48,873 nucleotides of DNA from a virus. The notes under the pieces were generated by a model. It worked only from the letters and a program-made list of their open reading frames with translations. It had not been told where the DNA came from and ran no database searches. Each line of letters starts with the position of its first letter. The first letter of the stretch is position 1. Position numbers and translations under genes: made by a program. The DNA lies in the IMG/VR virus record IMGVR_UViG_3300032731_000731, positions 1-48,873 of that record; one strand, 5' to 3'. Shown one piece after another: positions 35,006-42,254 of the stretch.

Positions 35006-35392
35006 TTATTTTCCATAGCAATATTTACAATTTCCCTTATGAGTTATTCCACCGTTATCTCCCATAGATACGTATTCACATCCTTCGATTTCAAATACAT
35101 AAACTTTTACTCCTAAATTATAATATCGCAACTTTGCTTTTTCACAATTTTTTTCAGTTTGAATTTGTTGTGCAGTTTTAGATGAAACTTTTTTTCCAGC
35201 CAAGATTTTTCCAGAGTTTCCCACTAATCCGGTACCGGCCAATATAGAAACCTTTTCATTTTTAGGATGATCTGCTGTCTTCGCTGCTCGTTGATTTAAA
35301 GAATTAAATTTTGGTATAGCTATAGCTATGATCATAATTATAACAATGACCATCATTACTTCTATTATAGTAAATCCGTTATTTTTATTCAT
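35006..35392 (-). CDS. Prepilin-like protein with class III signal and phage C-terminal domain
   Basis: The N-terminus is a textbook type IV prepilin/pseudopilin signal: short basic leader MNKNNG, then FTIIEVMMVIVIIMIIAI with Glu at +5 after the Gly-Phe cleavage point. A prepilin peptidase of the host could cut and methylate it. The rest is not pilin-like. It ends in GCEYVSMGDNGGITHKGNCK, a Cys-rich ending that I recall from short phage proteins with the HKGNC motif. It is thus a chimera of a membrane-targeting pilin helix and a phage domain. It starts 8 bases inside the end of the NADAR-like frame. It might interfere with host pili or act at the membrane. Confidence 0.72.
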   Translation of the reverse strand: MNKNNGFTIIEVMMVIVIIMIIAIAIPKFNSLNQRAAKTADHPKNEKVSILAGTGLVGNSGKILAGKKVSSKTAQQIQTEKNCEKAKLRYYNLGVKVYVFEIEGCEYVSMGDNGGITHKGNCKYCYGK

Positions 35393-35573
35393 TTTTATCT
35401 CGCAATTTCATCAATAATTTCCCGAGTGCATTACAACCAGTCCCAGTTTTATCAAACATTCCCCAGCATTGGTCATTCCACCAAGTCCATTCTATTATTT
35501 GTCTGTTTTCTGTATTTTTTAAAAGCTCTTTAAATGTGGGACATATAAATTTTTGTTGTAATCCTGACCACAT
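35385..35573 (-). CDS. NADAR-like domain, C-terminal half only, 62 aa
   Basis: GLQQKFICPTFKELLKNTEN, then WNDQCWGM and GCNALGKLLMKLRDK follow the end of the NADAR (YbiA-like) domain: LL-T-D, WD-WG, G-N-LGK-LM-R. A full NADAR domain is about 150 residues, so the first half is missing. Upstream there is instead a fragment of a different protein (peptidyl-tRNA hydrolase-like). It could be a small functional domain or a remnant after a deletion. NADAR proteins act on ADP-ribose-type N-glycosides. Confidence 0.6.
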   Translation of the reverse strand: MWSGLQQKFICPTFKELLKNTENRQIIEWTWWNDQCWGMFDKTGTGCNALGKLLMKLRDKNE

Positions 35574-35590
35574 TACATTATATTTTATAT

Positions 35591-35713
35591 CTACATAGAT
35601 AAAAATCCATCATTTAATACTGCCATCAAAACAGCGTGGCCCACTTGAGCGCCAAACTTGCTTTTTCTCATTTTAATGTCATTTCTGACAACTATACACT
35701 GTTTCAGTTTCAT
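35591..35713 (-). pseudogene. Fragment of a peptidyl-tRNA hydrolase 2-like gene, 40 codons
   Basis: The frame starts at an ATG overlapping the upstream stop (ATGA) and encodes MKLKQCIVVRNDIKMRKSKF then GAQVGHAVLMAVLN. This is the start of the PTH2 family (VVRxDLKMxKGKxAAQxxHA). It ends in TAG after 40 codons, where the family needs about 115. The downstream frame belongs to a NADAR-like domain, so the missing part was probably lost by deletion. The 40-residue peptide may still be made. Confidence 0.6.
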
Positions 35714-36210
35714 AATCCATATATTTCATCCTCTAAATAAACAAATATAGCCGCGACATTACAAATTAAAGGTAATGGCTTACTGCTGGCTATTTTAAAT
35801 TTTACACCGTCTTGTAAAATTAAATCAAGTAATTGTATTGTTGGTTTTGGATCGCGGGCATACGGTCTTGAATCTAAATTATATCTCGCCCTAGGCACGC
35901 TTAATAAAGTAAAAAAATATGTTTGTTGTGTAATTGATGATTGGGCTGTAATAATTAAATTTTTCCCACTAGCTTTACTTACCACCGTTCCATGCCAGCT
36001 ATTCTGTTGCACCAACACTTTAAATTTAGACATTTCTTGAACGCCGCTTCCACGAACAGTTGTAGGTTCTTCTCGGTCTTCTCCACTCGTACTCATTGAA
36101 TTAATGGCAGAATACGATGTTTTTTCTTCTGTATCTATTAATAAACCACATAGAAATGCGAGCAATGATATTAATACAAATATAGCTCCATTTTTTTGGT
36201 GTATATTCAT
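35710..36210 (-). CDS. Membrane-anchored hypothetical protein, 166 aa
   Basis: One hydrophobic segment at residues 8-25 (GAIFVLISLLAFLCGLLI) and then a Ser/Thr/Glu-rich linker. A beta-type domain follows (KFKVLVQQNSWHGTVVSKAS, then ITAQSSITQQTYFFTLLSV). The topology is an N-terminal anchor with an exported or cytoplasmic globular domain. The 5' end overlaps the preceding gene by four bases. No family recognised. Confidence 0.62.
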   Translation of the reverse strand: MNIHQKNGAIFVLISLLAFLCGLLIDTEEKTSYSAINSMSTSGEDREEPTTVRGSGVQEMSKFKVLVQQNSWHGTVVSKASGKNLIITAQSSITQQTYFFTLLSVPRARYNLDSRPYARDPKPTIQLLDLILQDGVKFKIASSKPLPLICNVAAIFVYLEDEIYGL

Positions 36211-36413
36211 TTTAAACTTTCATATAACTTATTTAAACGTTCTAATTCTAAAATAGTTTCAACCCGAAGATCGCTAAGGGCGTCATCTGATATTGGAGAT
36301 ACAGCGATATCTTTACCGTGTTCATATATCGCTAAGTCACGAACAACTACAACATTGGATGTAATTCGTAAAATACGAATTGGTTTACCTTTACGTGAAA
36401 TTAAATAATTCAT
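36207..36413 (-). CDS. Small hypothetical protein, 68 aa
   Basis: A compact protein with a beta-like first half (GKPIRILRITSNVVVVRDLA) and a helical, acidic C-terminus (LRVETILELERLNKLYESL). It overlaps both neighbours by four bases (ATGA type), which is strong evidence of translation in an operon. Function unknown. Confidence 0.65.
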   Translation of the reverse strand: MNYLISRKGKPIRILRITSNVVVVRDLAIYEHGKDIAVSPISDDALSDLRVETILELERLNKLYESLK

Positions 36414-36718
36414 TTTTGTTTCCCATATGCTGATTCAACTCGATTATTTTTGTTAAGAAATTCAACCAAATCAACACAAAATAATGTTAATGTTATTATT
36501 TTAGTACCGTCAGAATTGTCAGAAATCCACTGTTCCAAAAATAGTTTTATTTCACTTTCAGTAACAAGAAATTGATTTCCTTCACATATATCTTTAAACT
36601 TTTTTAACCAACCAGTATCATTGATTAAATTTTCTTGCATGGATTTACGTTCTTCCGCGCAACGGTTACACTTTCCACATGCAGTACCTAATGCATAACA
36701 TCCTTTACAATTGTCCAT
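36410..36718 (-). CDS. Small Cys-rich (zinc-binding?) protein, 102 aa
   Basis: Five cysteines in the first 20 residues (C4, C7, C14, C17, C20: CKGC..CGKCNRC) form a likely zinc or iron-sulphur site. The remainder is helical (WLKKFKDICEG, LFLEQWISDN). It is followed by a four-base overlap with the next gene. The family is not recognised. Confidence 0.62.
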   Translation of the reverse strand: MDNCKGCYALGTACGKCNRCAEERKSMQENLINDTGWLKKFKDICEGNQFLVTESEIKLFLEQWISDNSDGTKIITLTLFCVDLVEFLNKNNRVESAYGKQK

Positions 36719-36836
36719 TGCGAGCCCTTTCGGTTAAATTTTTAGCACCCAAAAATAATGGCATCCAAATCAATTTAATGAATATGAAACACCATATTAT
36801 TACTGCTAATATAATAATGAAATCAAGAAAAGTCAA
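36705..36836 (-). CDS. Possible small membrane protein, 43 aa, TTG start
   Basis: A TTG at 36836 with AGGA eight bases upstream opens a frame for a single-pass membrane peptide (FIIILAVIIWCFIFIKLI, then MPLFLGAKNLTERARNG). It ends just inside the next gene. The same bases contain a good sigma-70-like promoter, so the frame may be fortuitous. I give it as possible. Confidence 0.4.
   Translation of the reverse strand: MTFLDFIIILAVIIWCFIFIKLIWMPLFLGAKNLTERARNGQL
36808..36836 (-). promoter_or_regulatory. Sigma-70-like promoter, TTGACT-17-TATATT
   Basis: On the minus strand TTGACT (36836-36831) and TATATT (36813-36808) are separated by 17 bases, ten of twelve matches to consensus. It lies 12 bases after the stop of the radical SAM gene and would drive the small genes from the Cys-rich protein onward. 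Confidence 0.45.
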
Positions 36837-36847
36837 GTAATTTTTTC

Positions 36848-37669
36848 CTATTCAAAGCTACTCCCATAAATTTTCATATCTTTCATATCAAGATATTTAC
36901 TGAAGATTTCCGGTTCGTATAAGGATACTTGAAATTCATTATTTCTACTTTTAAGATCAGGATAAAAATTAGCGCCAAATGCTATATCTGAAATGTCATC
37001 TAGTCCAGATAAAACTGAAAATAAATATTCGGAATCAACATCAATATGTTTAGCACGGCCCTTTTCAGTATGTGGAAGTAATACAAAATATTCAACTTTA
37101 TTTTTATATTCAGCATAAATTTTCAAAAAATCATCAACGCTTGTTTTATCAGAAATAATAATATGAAAATTAGTTTTAATATCAGCTACATGTAATGTAT
37201 CAAACGCAGAGTTCCAATATTTTGTTAAATGAGGATGACAACTTATTGCTACACCACCACAATATTTTTGAGTGGCTTTAATAAGTTCATCTGTGATGTG
37301 CATTCCATTTGTAGTATAATTTGGTGTAATTCCCATCGTATAGAATGCTTTTAAAATCTCAATAAACTCAGGATGTAATGTTGGTTCACCACCACCGATT
37401 GCTACTTGAAATGGCTTTTGATTTTCATCTAAAATACCAAAAAAACTAGTGATATTTTCCAGAACATTATAGTGATTTGCATCAATTAATGAATTTTGAT
37501 AACACCATGGACAGTTGCCATGGCATTTACCCGTAATTTTAACATCATAAAATTCTGGATATTTTAAATCATCAATTGGTTTCTTAGGATTAAGTGCAAT
37601 TCTAAGCGTTTTACCGTTGTGATATATTGCTTTATAGTTGTGCTCTGGAAAACATCGTGTTTTTATCAT
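36848..37669 (-). CDS. Radical SAM enzyme beside the ITNSST paralogues
   Basis: KITGKCHGNCPWCYQ is the CxxxCxxC cluster that binds the 4Fe-4S centre and S-adenosylmethionine. AIGGGEPTLHPEFIEILKAF is the SAM-contacting GGEP segment, followed by a TIM-barrel pattern (TNG, AISCHP). There is no SPASM-type second Cys cluster at the C-terminus. The ATG at 37669 is preferred: GAGGG precedes it, and the start at 37690 would overlap the upstream gene. It follows four tandem paralogous genes without a gap, which suggests that it modifies one or more of their products. Modification of a nucleic acid is an alternative. Confidence 0.85.
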   Translation of the reverse strand: MIKTRCFPEHNYKAIYHNGKTLRIALNPKKPIDDLKYPEFYDVKITGKCHGNCPWCYQNSLIDANHYNVLENITSFFGILDENQKPFQVAIGGGEPTLHPEFIEILKAFYTMGITPNYTTNGMHITDELIKATQKYCGGVAISCHPHLTKYWNSAFDTLHVADIKTNFHIIISDKTSVDDFLKIYAEYKNKVEYFVLLPHTEKGRAKHIDVDSEYLFSVLSGLDDISDIAFGANFYPDLKSRNNEFQVSLYEPEIFSKYLDMKDMKIYGSSFE

Positions 37670-37670
37670 T

Positions 37671-38180
37671 TTACATATCCCTCGCGCCATCTAATTCAAA
37701 CATACTTTCAATTCGCGCAGTTAAATTCATTTCTTCAGTATTATCTTTTGGGGTAAGAATTAAATCGTGCATATCCCAACCGTAGTCATGTGTACCAATT
37801 TCTTCAGCTGGATTTTCCTCTGCATATTTATAAAATTCCGCTTTTAATTCATTATGTTTAGTTTTATACTTTGGATCATCCCAATATGAATGTTCATGGC
37901 CATTTTCACCTTGATAATATCGCTCAAAATTAGTTTCATCTATCCATGCATCTATTTTTTCATCCACCCATATATCTAAGCATGCACTATTAGGAACAAC
38001 TTTAAATTCAAAAAGATCATCAGCAGTTTTATCTGACTTCGCCATTTCCAAAAAAGCATTAATCAAATCTTTAGCGTATTGAATTGTATTATCATGAACC
38101 TGAACAAAAATGGTTGTAGACGAATTTGTAATTACATCCACAAAACTATGTATTGGTATTCTAATTATTTTACCCATCAT
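37671..38180 (-). CDS. ITNSST-family protein A, 169 aa
   Basis: One of four tandem paralogues. Residues 8-24 read IPIHSFVDVITNSSTTIF, and residues about 45-57 SDKTADDLFEF. The middle is longer and more acidic than in the other three. The end (LILTPKDNTEEMNLTARIES) matches the C-terminal block of its relatives. AGGAGG precedes the first ATG. The next gene downstream is the radical SAM enzyme. The family is not one I can name; its role as a modified substrate is inferred. Confidence 0.75.
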   Translation of the reverse strand: MMGKIIRIPIHSFVDVITNSSTTIFVQVHDNTIQYAKDLINAFLEMAKSDKTADDLFEFKVVPNSACLDIWVDEKIDAWIDETNFERYYQGENGHEHSYWDDPKYKTKHNELKAEFYKYAEENPAEEIGTHDYGWDMHDLILTPKDNTEEMNLTARIESMFELDGARDM

Positions 38181-38499
38181 AATGTGCCTCCTGACTAAAT
38201 ATATTCTGTAATTTATTTAATAAATTTAGTGGTTTTTCAGAATCACCTTTTGATGTAATTTTTAAAGTATTTTCTGCTGACATACAATTCCAATCATTAG
38301 GATCATGCTCCTCATCTTCTATTATTTCAAATTCAAAAAGATCATCAGCAGTTTTATCTGAACCGGCGGCATCTAAAATCTCATTAATTAAATCTTTGGC
38401 ATATTCTATTGATTTACTATGAGTATTAGTATATATTTCAGTAGATGAATTTGTAATTACATCTATTATACTGTGTATAGGTATTGCTATTTGTTTCAT
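38170..38499 (-). CDS. ITNSST-family protein B, 109 aa
   Basis: The ATG at 38499 is chosen because AAAGGAG precedes it and the product then begins MKQIAIPIHSIIDVITNSST, matching its three relatives; the longer frame to 38556 would add an unrelated leader. It keeps SDKTADDLFEF and a short C-terminal block (LKITSKGDSEKPLNL). It overlaps paralogue A by 11 bases. Shortest member of the set. Confidence 0.75.
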   Translation of the reverse strand: MKQIAIPIHSIIDVITNSSTEIYTNTHSKSIEYAKDLINEILDAAGSDKTADDLFEFEIIEDEEHDPNDWNCMSAENTLKITSKGDSEKPLNLLNKLQNIFSQEAHYDG

Positions 38500-38509
38500 T
38501 TTTTCTCCT

Positions 38510-38929
38510 TTATCCATAAATTTCTTCAGAACTGAAAACTTTATTCCATTCTTCAATAAAATCTATTGGTGCTTCTTTTCCATCTTTTGGTGTTAATAAA
38601 ATAGATATATCTCCATAAACATCTTCAACCTCATCAATGTTAAAATCAGAATCATTAATATCTTTATAATATTGTGCTTCTGCTTCTTTTTCACTAGCTT
38701 CTGGATTTACGTCACACATAAAATCATCCATCCAAACTTCTTTATATGATTCTGGTGGAATCAATTTAAATTCAAACAACTCATCTGCCGATTTATCTGA
38801 GCCACTGGCTTTTAACAATTTATCAACTAAATCCTTCATGGCTCCAATTGCATTTTTTTGAGGCCGCACATATATTTCAGTTGAAGAATTTGTAATTACA
38901 TCTATAAAACTGTGTATTGATACTTTCAT
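38510..38929 (-). CDS. ITNSST-family protein C, 139 aa
   Basis: Begins MKVSIHSFIDVITNSSTEIY and has SDKSADELFEF at about residue 45. An acidic middle (EASEKEAEAQYYKDINDSDF) leads to the conserved end ILLTPKDGKEAPIDFIEEW. The start overlaps the stop of paralogue D by four bases. Same proposed role as A. Confidence 0.75.
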   Translation of the reverse strand: MKVSIHSFIDVITNSSTEIYVRPQKNAIGAMKDLVDKLLKASGSDKSADELFEFKLIPPESYKEVWMDDFMCDVNPEASEKEAEAQYYKDINDSDFNIDEVEDVYGDISILLTPKDGKEAPIDFIEEWNKVFSSEEIYG

Positions 38930-39303
38930 CGTTCTCCTTCAAATACATCAAATATTCGTTCAAATGTGGTTGCTAAATCAATATTATCATTTCCACTTTT
39001 TGGTGTTATTACTAGATTTTTAATTAAGTAAGTTTCACCAACCATATTGTATTCTTCATTATACTCATCTTCATCATACTCATATTCTTTCATAATATTG
39101 TCTTTATTATAGTAATCATCATCTTTAAAAGAAAATTCATATAAATCATCTGCTGTTTTATCTGAACCAGATTCTTTAAGAATTGTATTAATTAAATCCT
39201 TGGCATACTGAATTGTATTATTTGTTACGTTTACAAAAATTTCAGTAGATGAATTTGTAATTACATCTATAAAACTATGTACTGGTATTATTATTTGTTT
39301 CAT
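38926..39303 (-). CDS. ITNSST-family protein D, 125 aa
   Basis: Begins MKQIIIPVHSFIDVITNSST, with SDKTADDLYEF further on and LVITPKSGNDNIDLATTFER near the end. The middle is very acidic (EYEYDEDEYNEEYN). It is the first of the four in transcription order, with AAAAGGAG before its ATG and a zinc-ribbon gene upstream. Same proposed role as A. Confidence 0.75.
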   Translation of the reverse strand: MKQIIIPVHSFIDVITNSSTEIFVNVTNNTIQYAKDLINTILKESGSDKTADDLYEFSFKDDDYYNKDNIMKEYEYDEDEYNEEYNMVGETYLIKNLVITPKSGNDNIDLATTFERIFDVFEGER

Positions 39304-39318
39304 TTGGTCTCCTTTTGT

Positions 39319-39585
39319 TTATCCTAAATGATGCCTTCGAGCATTAAAGAAATTTTCAATTAAATAAAACCATGGTTTGATACTACTAATATATCCGCCG
39401 TTATTGCCTCTATATTCCTCACTGGTGAAAGTTTTTTCTTCAATAGTAACGATTTTTCCACAACTACATTGTCTTGCCCGCGGAGGATTGTTTATATATT
39501 CATAACTTTCTCCACACTCACATTTCCCAATATACAACTTTCGTTTTACTAATTTTATTACTTCCACATTATTATTTATATCCAT
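39319..39585 (-). CDS. Zinc-ribbon protein, 88 aa
   Basis: Residues about 21-45 hold CECGESYEYINNPPRARQCSC, a CxC/CxC zinc ribbon. The rest has no known domain. The ATG at 39585 directly follows the stop of the RNA ligase gene; an upstream ATG at 39600 would overlap that gene. It may be a small nucleic-acid-binding protein. Confidence 0.65.
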   Translation of the reverse strand: MDINNNVEVIKLVKRKLYIGKCECGESYEYINNPPRARQCSCGKIVTIEEKTFTSEEYRGNNGGYISSIKPWFYLIENFFNARRHHLG

Positions 39586-39586
39586 T

Positions 39587-40660
39587 TTACCAAGTCCCAT
39601 CTATAATATTAACAAAATTTTCACGAATCAAAAATGCGCCGTCTTTATTAATAAGTTTATTAATTCTTTTAACATCTGGTTTGTCTAGTTTATTCCAGTC
39701 ATCAATACCACCATCTTTATGATAATCCATGATGGTATCTCGAATAAATAATGCCAGTAATTTACCAAACTCTTTTTGTTTAACCTCACCAAATTTTGAA
39801 ATTACATTATGTAAACGATTTTCTGATAAATATGCAGATACGTCCTCATATACCAATTGTGCTTGCCTTTGTAATGGTTCTGAAGGCGCTTTCGGTTTTT
39901 TAGTCTGGTTATGTTCCGACCATTTATTATTCTTATTTTTAAAAATAACTCGTGAACCACTTTTTAATATCACCGGTTGAACTGGCCGAAGAACAACACC
40001 TTCCATAATATTAATATTATCTTCACCGTTTTTGTTTTTACCCATCATTCCAGCTTTAAGTTCTGGAAGATCAAATTCTTTATAAATTTGACTTAATCCA
40101 TCATTTGGAAATTTAAGTGCTTCTGATAATGTACCATGGAATAATTCTTTTGCGTAAAGAAATCCCAAATGGTCAAATAAATTATTTGCAAAATTAAGAT
40201 GTAAATATTCACCATTTACTGTAATATCAAATACATAAAAATGATTATCCGGTGAGTAATAAATTCCACTCTGAACAGATTTCGCAGTTAAATTTTTAGT
40301 AATATCAGGGTGAGGATAATTTCCGCCCATTATTTCACCATATACTACAATTTCGAGTGTTGTGGTATCCCAATCTCCTTTGGTAGACATAATATAATTG
40401 TAAAGTGTAATAATTCGTTCTCGATTATCTTCTAAAACTTTTACATAATTATAGAAGTTTTCACCAGTTCCACGTGTATCAAGAAAACTGGAACGCTTAC
40501 CAGCTTTCATTATTTCTCCATCATACCAAATAGAGAAATTTGCACCGTGCACCTTTTCAGATACCGACCAGTCCCCACCACCATAACCTTCGGACAAAAT
40601 AAAGTCCATAGTTTTTTGTCGATGGGTTCCTTCTATGTCATTGAATCGTTTAAATTGCAT
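39587..40660 (-). CDS. RNA ligase, Rnl2 type
   Basis: The nucleotidyltransferase motif I is SEKVHGANFSI with Lys 36 as the adenylylated residue. Motif III is near VYGEIMGG. Motif IV is NIMEGVVLRP and motif V is SRVIFKNKNNKW. The order and spacing fit T4 Rnl2 (334 residues). The C-terminal 100 residues form the helical domain of the family. It joins nicked RNA using ATP, as in tRNA repair after host cleavage of tRNA. The promoter at 40705-40733 and three repeats lie just upstream. Confidence 0.88.
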   Translation of the reverse strand: MQFKRFNDIEGTHRQKTMDFILSEGYGGGDWSVSEKVHGANFSIWYDGEIMKAGKRSSFLDTRGTGENFYNYVKVLEDNRERIITLYNYIMSTKGDWDTTTLEIVVYGEIMGGNYPHPDITKNLTAKSVQSGIYYSPDNHFYVFDITVNGEYLHLNFANNLFDHLGFLYAKELFHGTLSEALKFPNDGLSQIYKEFDLPELKAGMMGKNKNGEDNINIMEGVVLRPVQPVILKSGSRVIFKNKNNKWSEHNQTKKPKAPSEPLQRQAQLVYEDVSAYLSENRLHNVISKFGEVKQKEFGKLLALFIRDTIMDYHKDGGIDDWNKLDKPDVKRINKLINKDGAFLIRENFVNIIDGTW

Positions 40661-40670
40661 GGATAACCTC

Positions 40671-40703
40671 TAAATATGTCTAAATATGTCTAAATATTAT
40701 GTC
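40671..40703 (-). repeat. Three tandem TAAATATGTC-type repeats in the RNA ligase leader
   Basis: On the plus strand TAAATATGTC occurs twice without a gap (40671-40690) and a third time with three extra bases (TAAATATTATGTC, 40691-40703). They lie between the -10 element and the ribosome site, the place of an operator or an mRNA-binding site for a translational repressor. Confidence 0.55.
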
Positions 40704-40704
40704 T

Positions 40705-40733
40705 AATTTACGAAATTTTCAGAACAATGTCAA
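40705..40733 (-). promoter_or_regulatory. Sigma-70-like promoter for RNA ligase, TTGACA-17-TAAATT
   Basis: Minus strand TTGACA (40733-40728), a 17-base spacer, and TAAATT (40710-40705). It lies in a 76-base gap directly upstream of the RNA ligase gene. The same hexamers with the same spacing occur at 46497-46525, which supports both. Confidence 0.65.
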
Positions 40734-40736
40734 GGT

Positions 40737-41195
40737 TTAATTACTTCGCTTGACATATTTAAACCACCTTTCCCATAATAGTTCTTTTTCTTTTTCATTT
40801 TCATCCCAATCAAGCGGATCAAATTCTTTCCATATATCGTTTGCGACTTCTATATCAAATTTATTATTCCGAACATACACAATTTTTTGTGGTTCGGCTA
40901 TAATAGGACTACCCAACATAATAAAATCAATATTTTTCGTAAGATATGATTTTAGAACCGTTGATACAACATCTTTTTCAGACCGAAATCGCGTACTTAA
41001 ATCACCTTTTTTGTACGCTTCATAATTTTCTTTTCGATTCAAATAGTTTACTTCTTTTTGATTAAGTGGAGTTTCAATTTCAATACGGTCACTATCCACA
41101 ACCAATTTAGCATACACATGAACTGCGTCATGTGAATATCCAATCCAGGAGGATATTTCTATGTATGCACAATTTTTTAATTCTGAACTACTCAT
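40737..41195 (-). CDS. Hypothetical protein, 152 aa
   Basis: No family recognised. The first 40 residues are beta-like (LKNCAYIEISSWIGYSHDAV), the C-terminus acidic and Trp-rich (WKEFDPLDWDENEKEKELLW). It ends at the RNA ligase promoter and overlaps the next gene upstream by 8 bases. Confidence 0.62.
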   Translation of the reverse strand: MSSSELKNCAYIEISSWIGYSHDAVHVYAKLVVDSDRIEIETPLNQKEVNYLNRKENYEAYKKGDLSTRFRSEKDVVSTVLKSYLTKNIDFIMLGSPIIAEPQKIVYVRNNKFDIEVANDIWKEFDPLDWDENEKEKELLWERWFKYVKRSN

Positions 41196-41385
41196 AATTT
41201 AATATGGCTCTCAATTGTTCAAGATTATCATTTAATACTTTTACTATTGCGTTTGCTTCCTTATTAACTTGTGAATGATATACATCATCAAAATCTATTT
41301 CTATTTCAATCTCAAACTCATCTGGACCCCTAATTAGAAAAGATTTATCTGCTCCACTATGCACGTCTATTGTAAATTTCTTCAT
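41188..41385 (-). CDS. Small acidic protein, 65 aa
   Basis: MKKFTIDVHSGADKSFLIRG, then an EIEIEIDFDDVYHSQ stretch and a helix. The alternation of acidic and hydrophobic residues suggests a beta-hairpin-helix fold. It overlaps its neighbours by 8 and 4 bases. Function unknown. Confidence 0.62.
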   Translation of the reverse strand: MKKFTIDVHSGADKSFLIRGPDEFEIEIEIDFDDVYHSQVNKEANAIVKVLNDNLEQLRAILNYE

Positions 41386-42254
41386 TGTTTTCTCATTTCT
41401 TCAATATCTTCATATATTACTTGTTGACCACATAATATGCAGCGGTCTATTTCTTGTAAAATAAAAGTGTTTATATCTCGTCCAACAAGCAACAATCCGA
41501 CATTACAAGCTGGGCATATGCGTTTCCAATACCCAGCTTCCCATTCTTTTAATTCTGAATGTTTTACTGTTATTGGAGGCTTATTTATATTAATTATAAC
41601 CAATTCTTCTCTATTCAAGTTATCCTGTTCCATTACCGTCAAATTTTTTGCTATACAACTTCTTGATATATGGTCTATACCGTGTTGAAGTGTCACAATG
41701 CCCTCCCGTAAACTATCAATTCCTGCATCAAAAGAATCTAGTAAATCTTCAAGTTCTCTTTTTAATTCATAAATCTCATCATTTGTTAATCGTTTACGCT
41801 TAGGATTAATCCATGCTTTTGATGGGCGCGGGTAATCAATTTGTAAAAACGTTAAAATTTCAGACCATTCCGCCATTTCAAATCCAGCTTTATCCTCTAA
41901 AAACACATCGTAATATGGTTTATCTTCATAATATCCAAAATCTTCAAATGATCTAATTTCAGGATTTTCATTAACATAATCAAATTTAATACCATATCGT
42001 TTTAATTGATTTAAATACTTAGCAACCTGATCAGGATACGAAGATGTAAATAATATTAATCTAATATCCTTTCTGATAGTCATTAATTGAAGTGCTTTTT
42101 TGGCGTAGTCCGGAAACTCAATATCTGGAGCATCGATTTGATAATTGGGTGTTGTAATTACTCCATGCATATCAATCGCCCAATAAGATTCATACCAATG
42201 ATTTTTAATATGTTTTTGGAATTGTTTTTTTAGTAAATTATATATTGAACCCAT
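41382..42254 (-). CDS. HAD-like protein with C-terminal zinc ribbon
   Basis: Residues 24-33 (YWAIDMHGVI) and about 95-103 (LILFTSSYPD) match HAD motifs I and II; VFLEDKAGF (about 146) could be motif IV. Motif I has DxH where the family has DxD, so the general acid Asp is missing and the activity is uncertain. A helical linker (LTNDEIYELKRELEDLLDSF) leads to a zinc ribbon (CPACN and CILCG) at the C-terminus. It overlaps the Nudix gene. It may act on nucleotides or nucleic-acid ends, or be an inactive scaffold. Confidence 0.65.
   Translation of the reverse strand: MGSIYNLLKKQFQKHIKNHWYESYWAIDMHGVITTPNYQIDAPDIEFPDYAKKALQLMTIRKDIRLILFTSSYPDQVAKYLNQLKRYGIKFDYVNENPEIRSFEDFGYYEDKPYYDVFLEDKAGFEMAEWSEILTFLQIDYPRPSKAWINPKRKRLTNDEIYELKRELEDLLDSFDAGIDSLREGIVTLQHGIDHISRSCIAKNLTVMEQDNLNREELVIININKPPITVKHSELKEWEAGYWKRICPACNVGLLLVGRDINTFILQEIDRCILCGQQVIYEDIEEMRKQ

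Noticed and set aside
35021-35021. Longer start for the 71-aa gene
   Set aside because: It overlaps the upstream gene and lacks a ribosome site, whereas 34994 has AAAAGGAAAA at proper distance.
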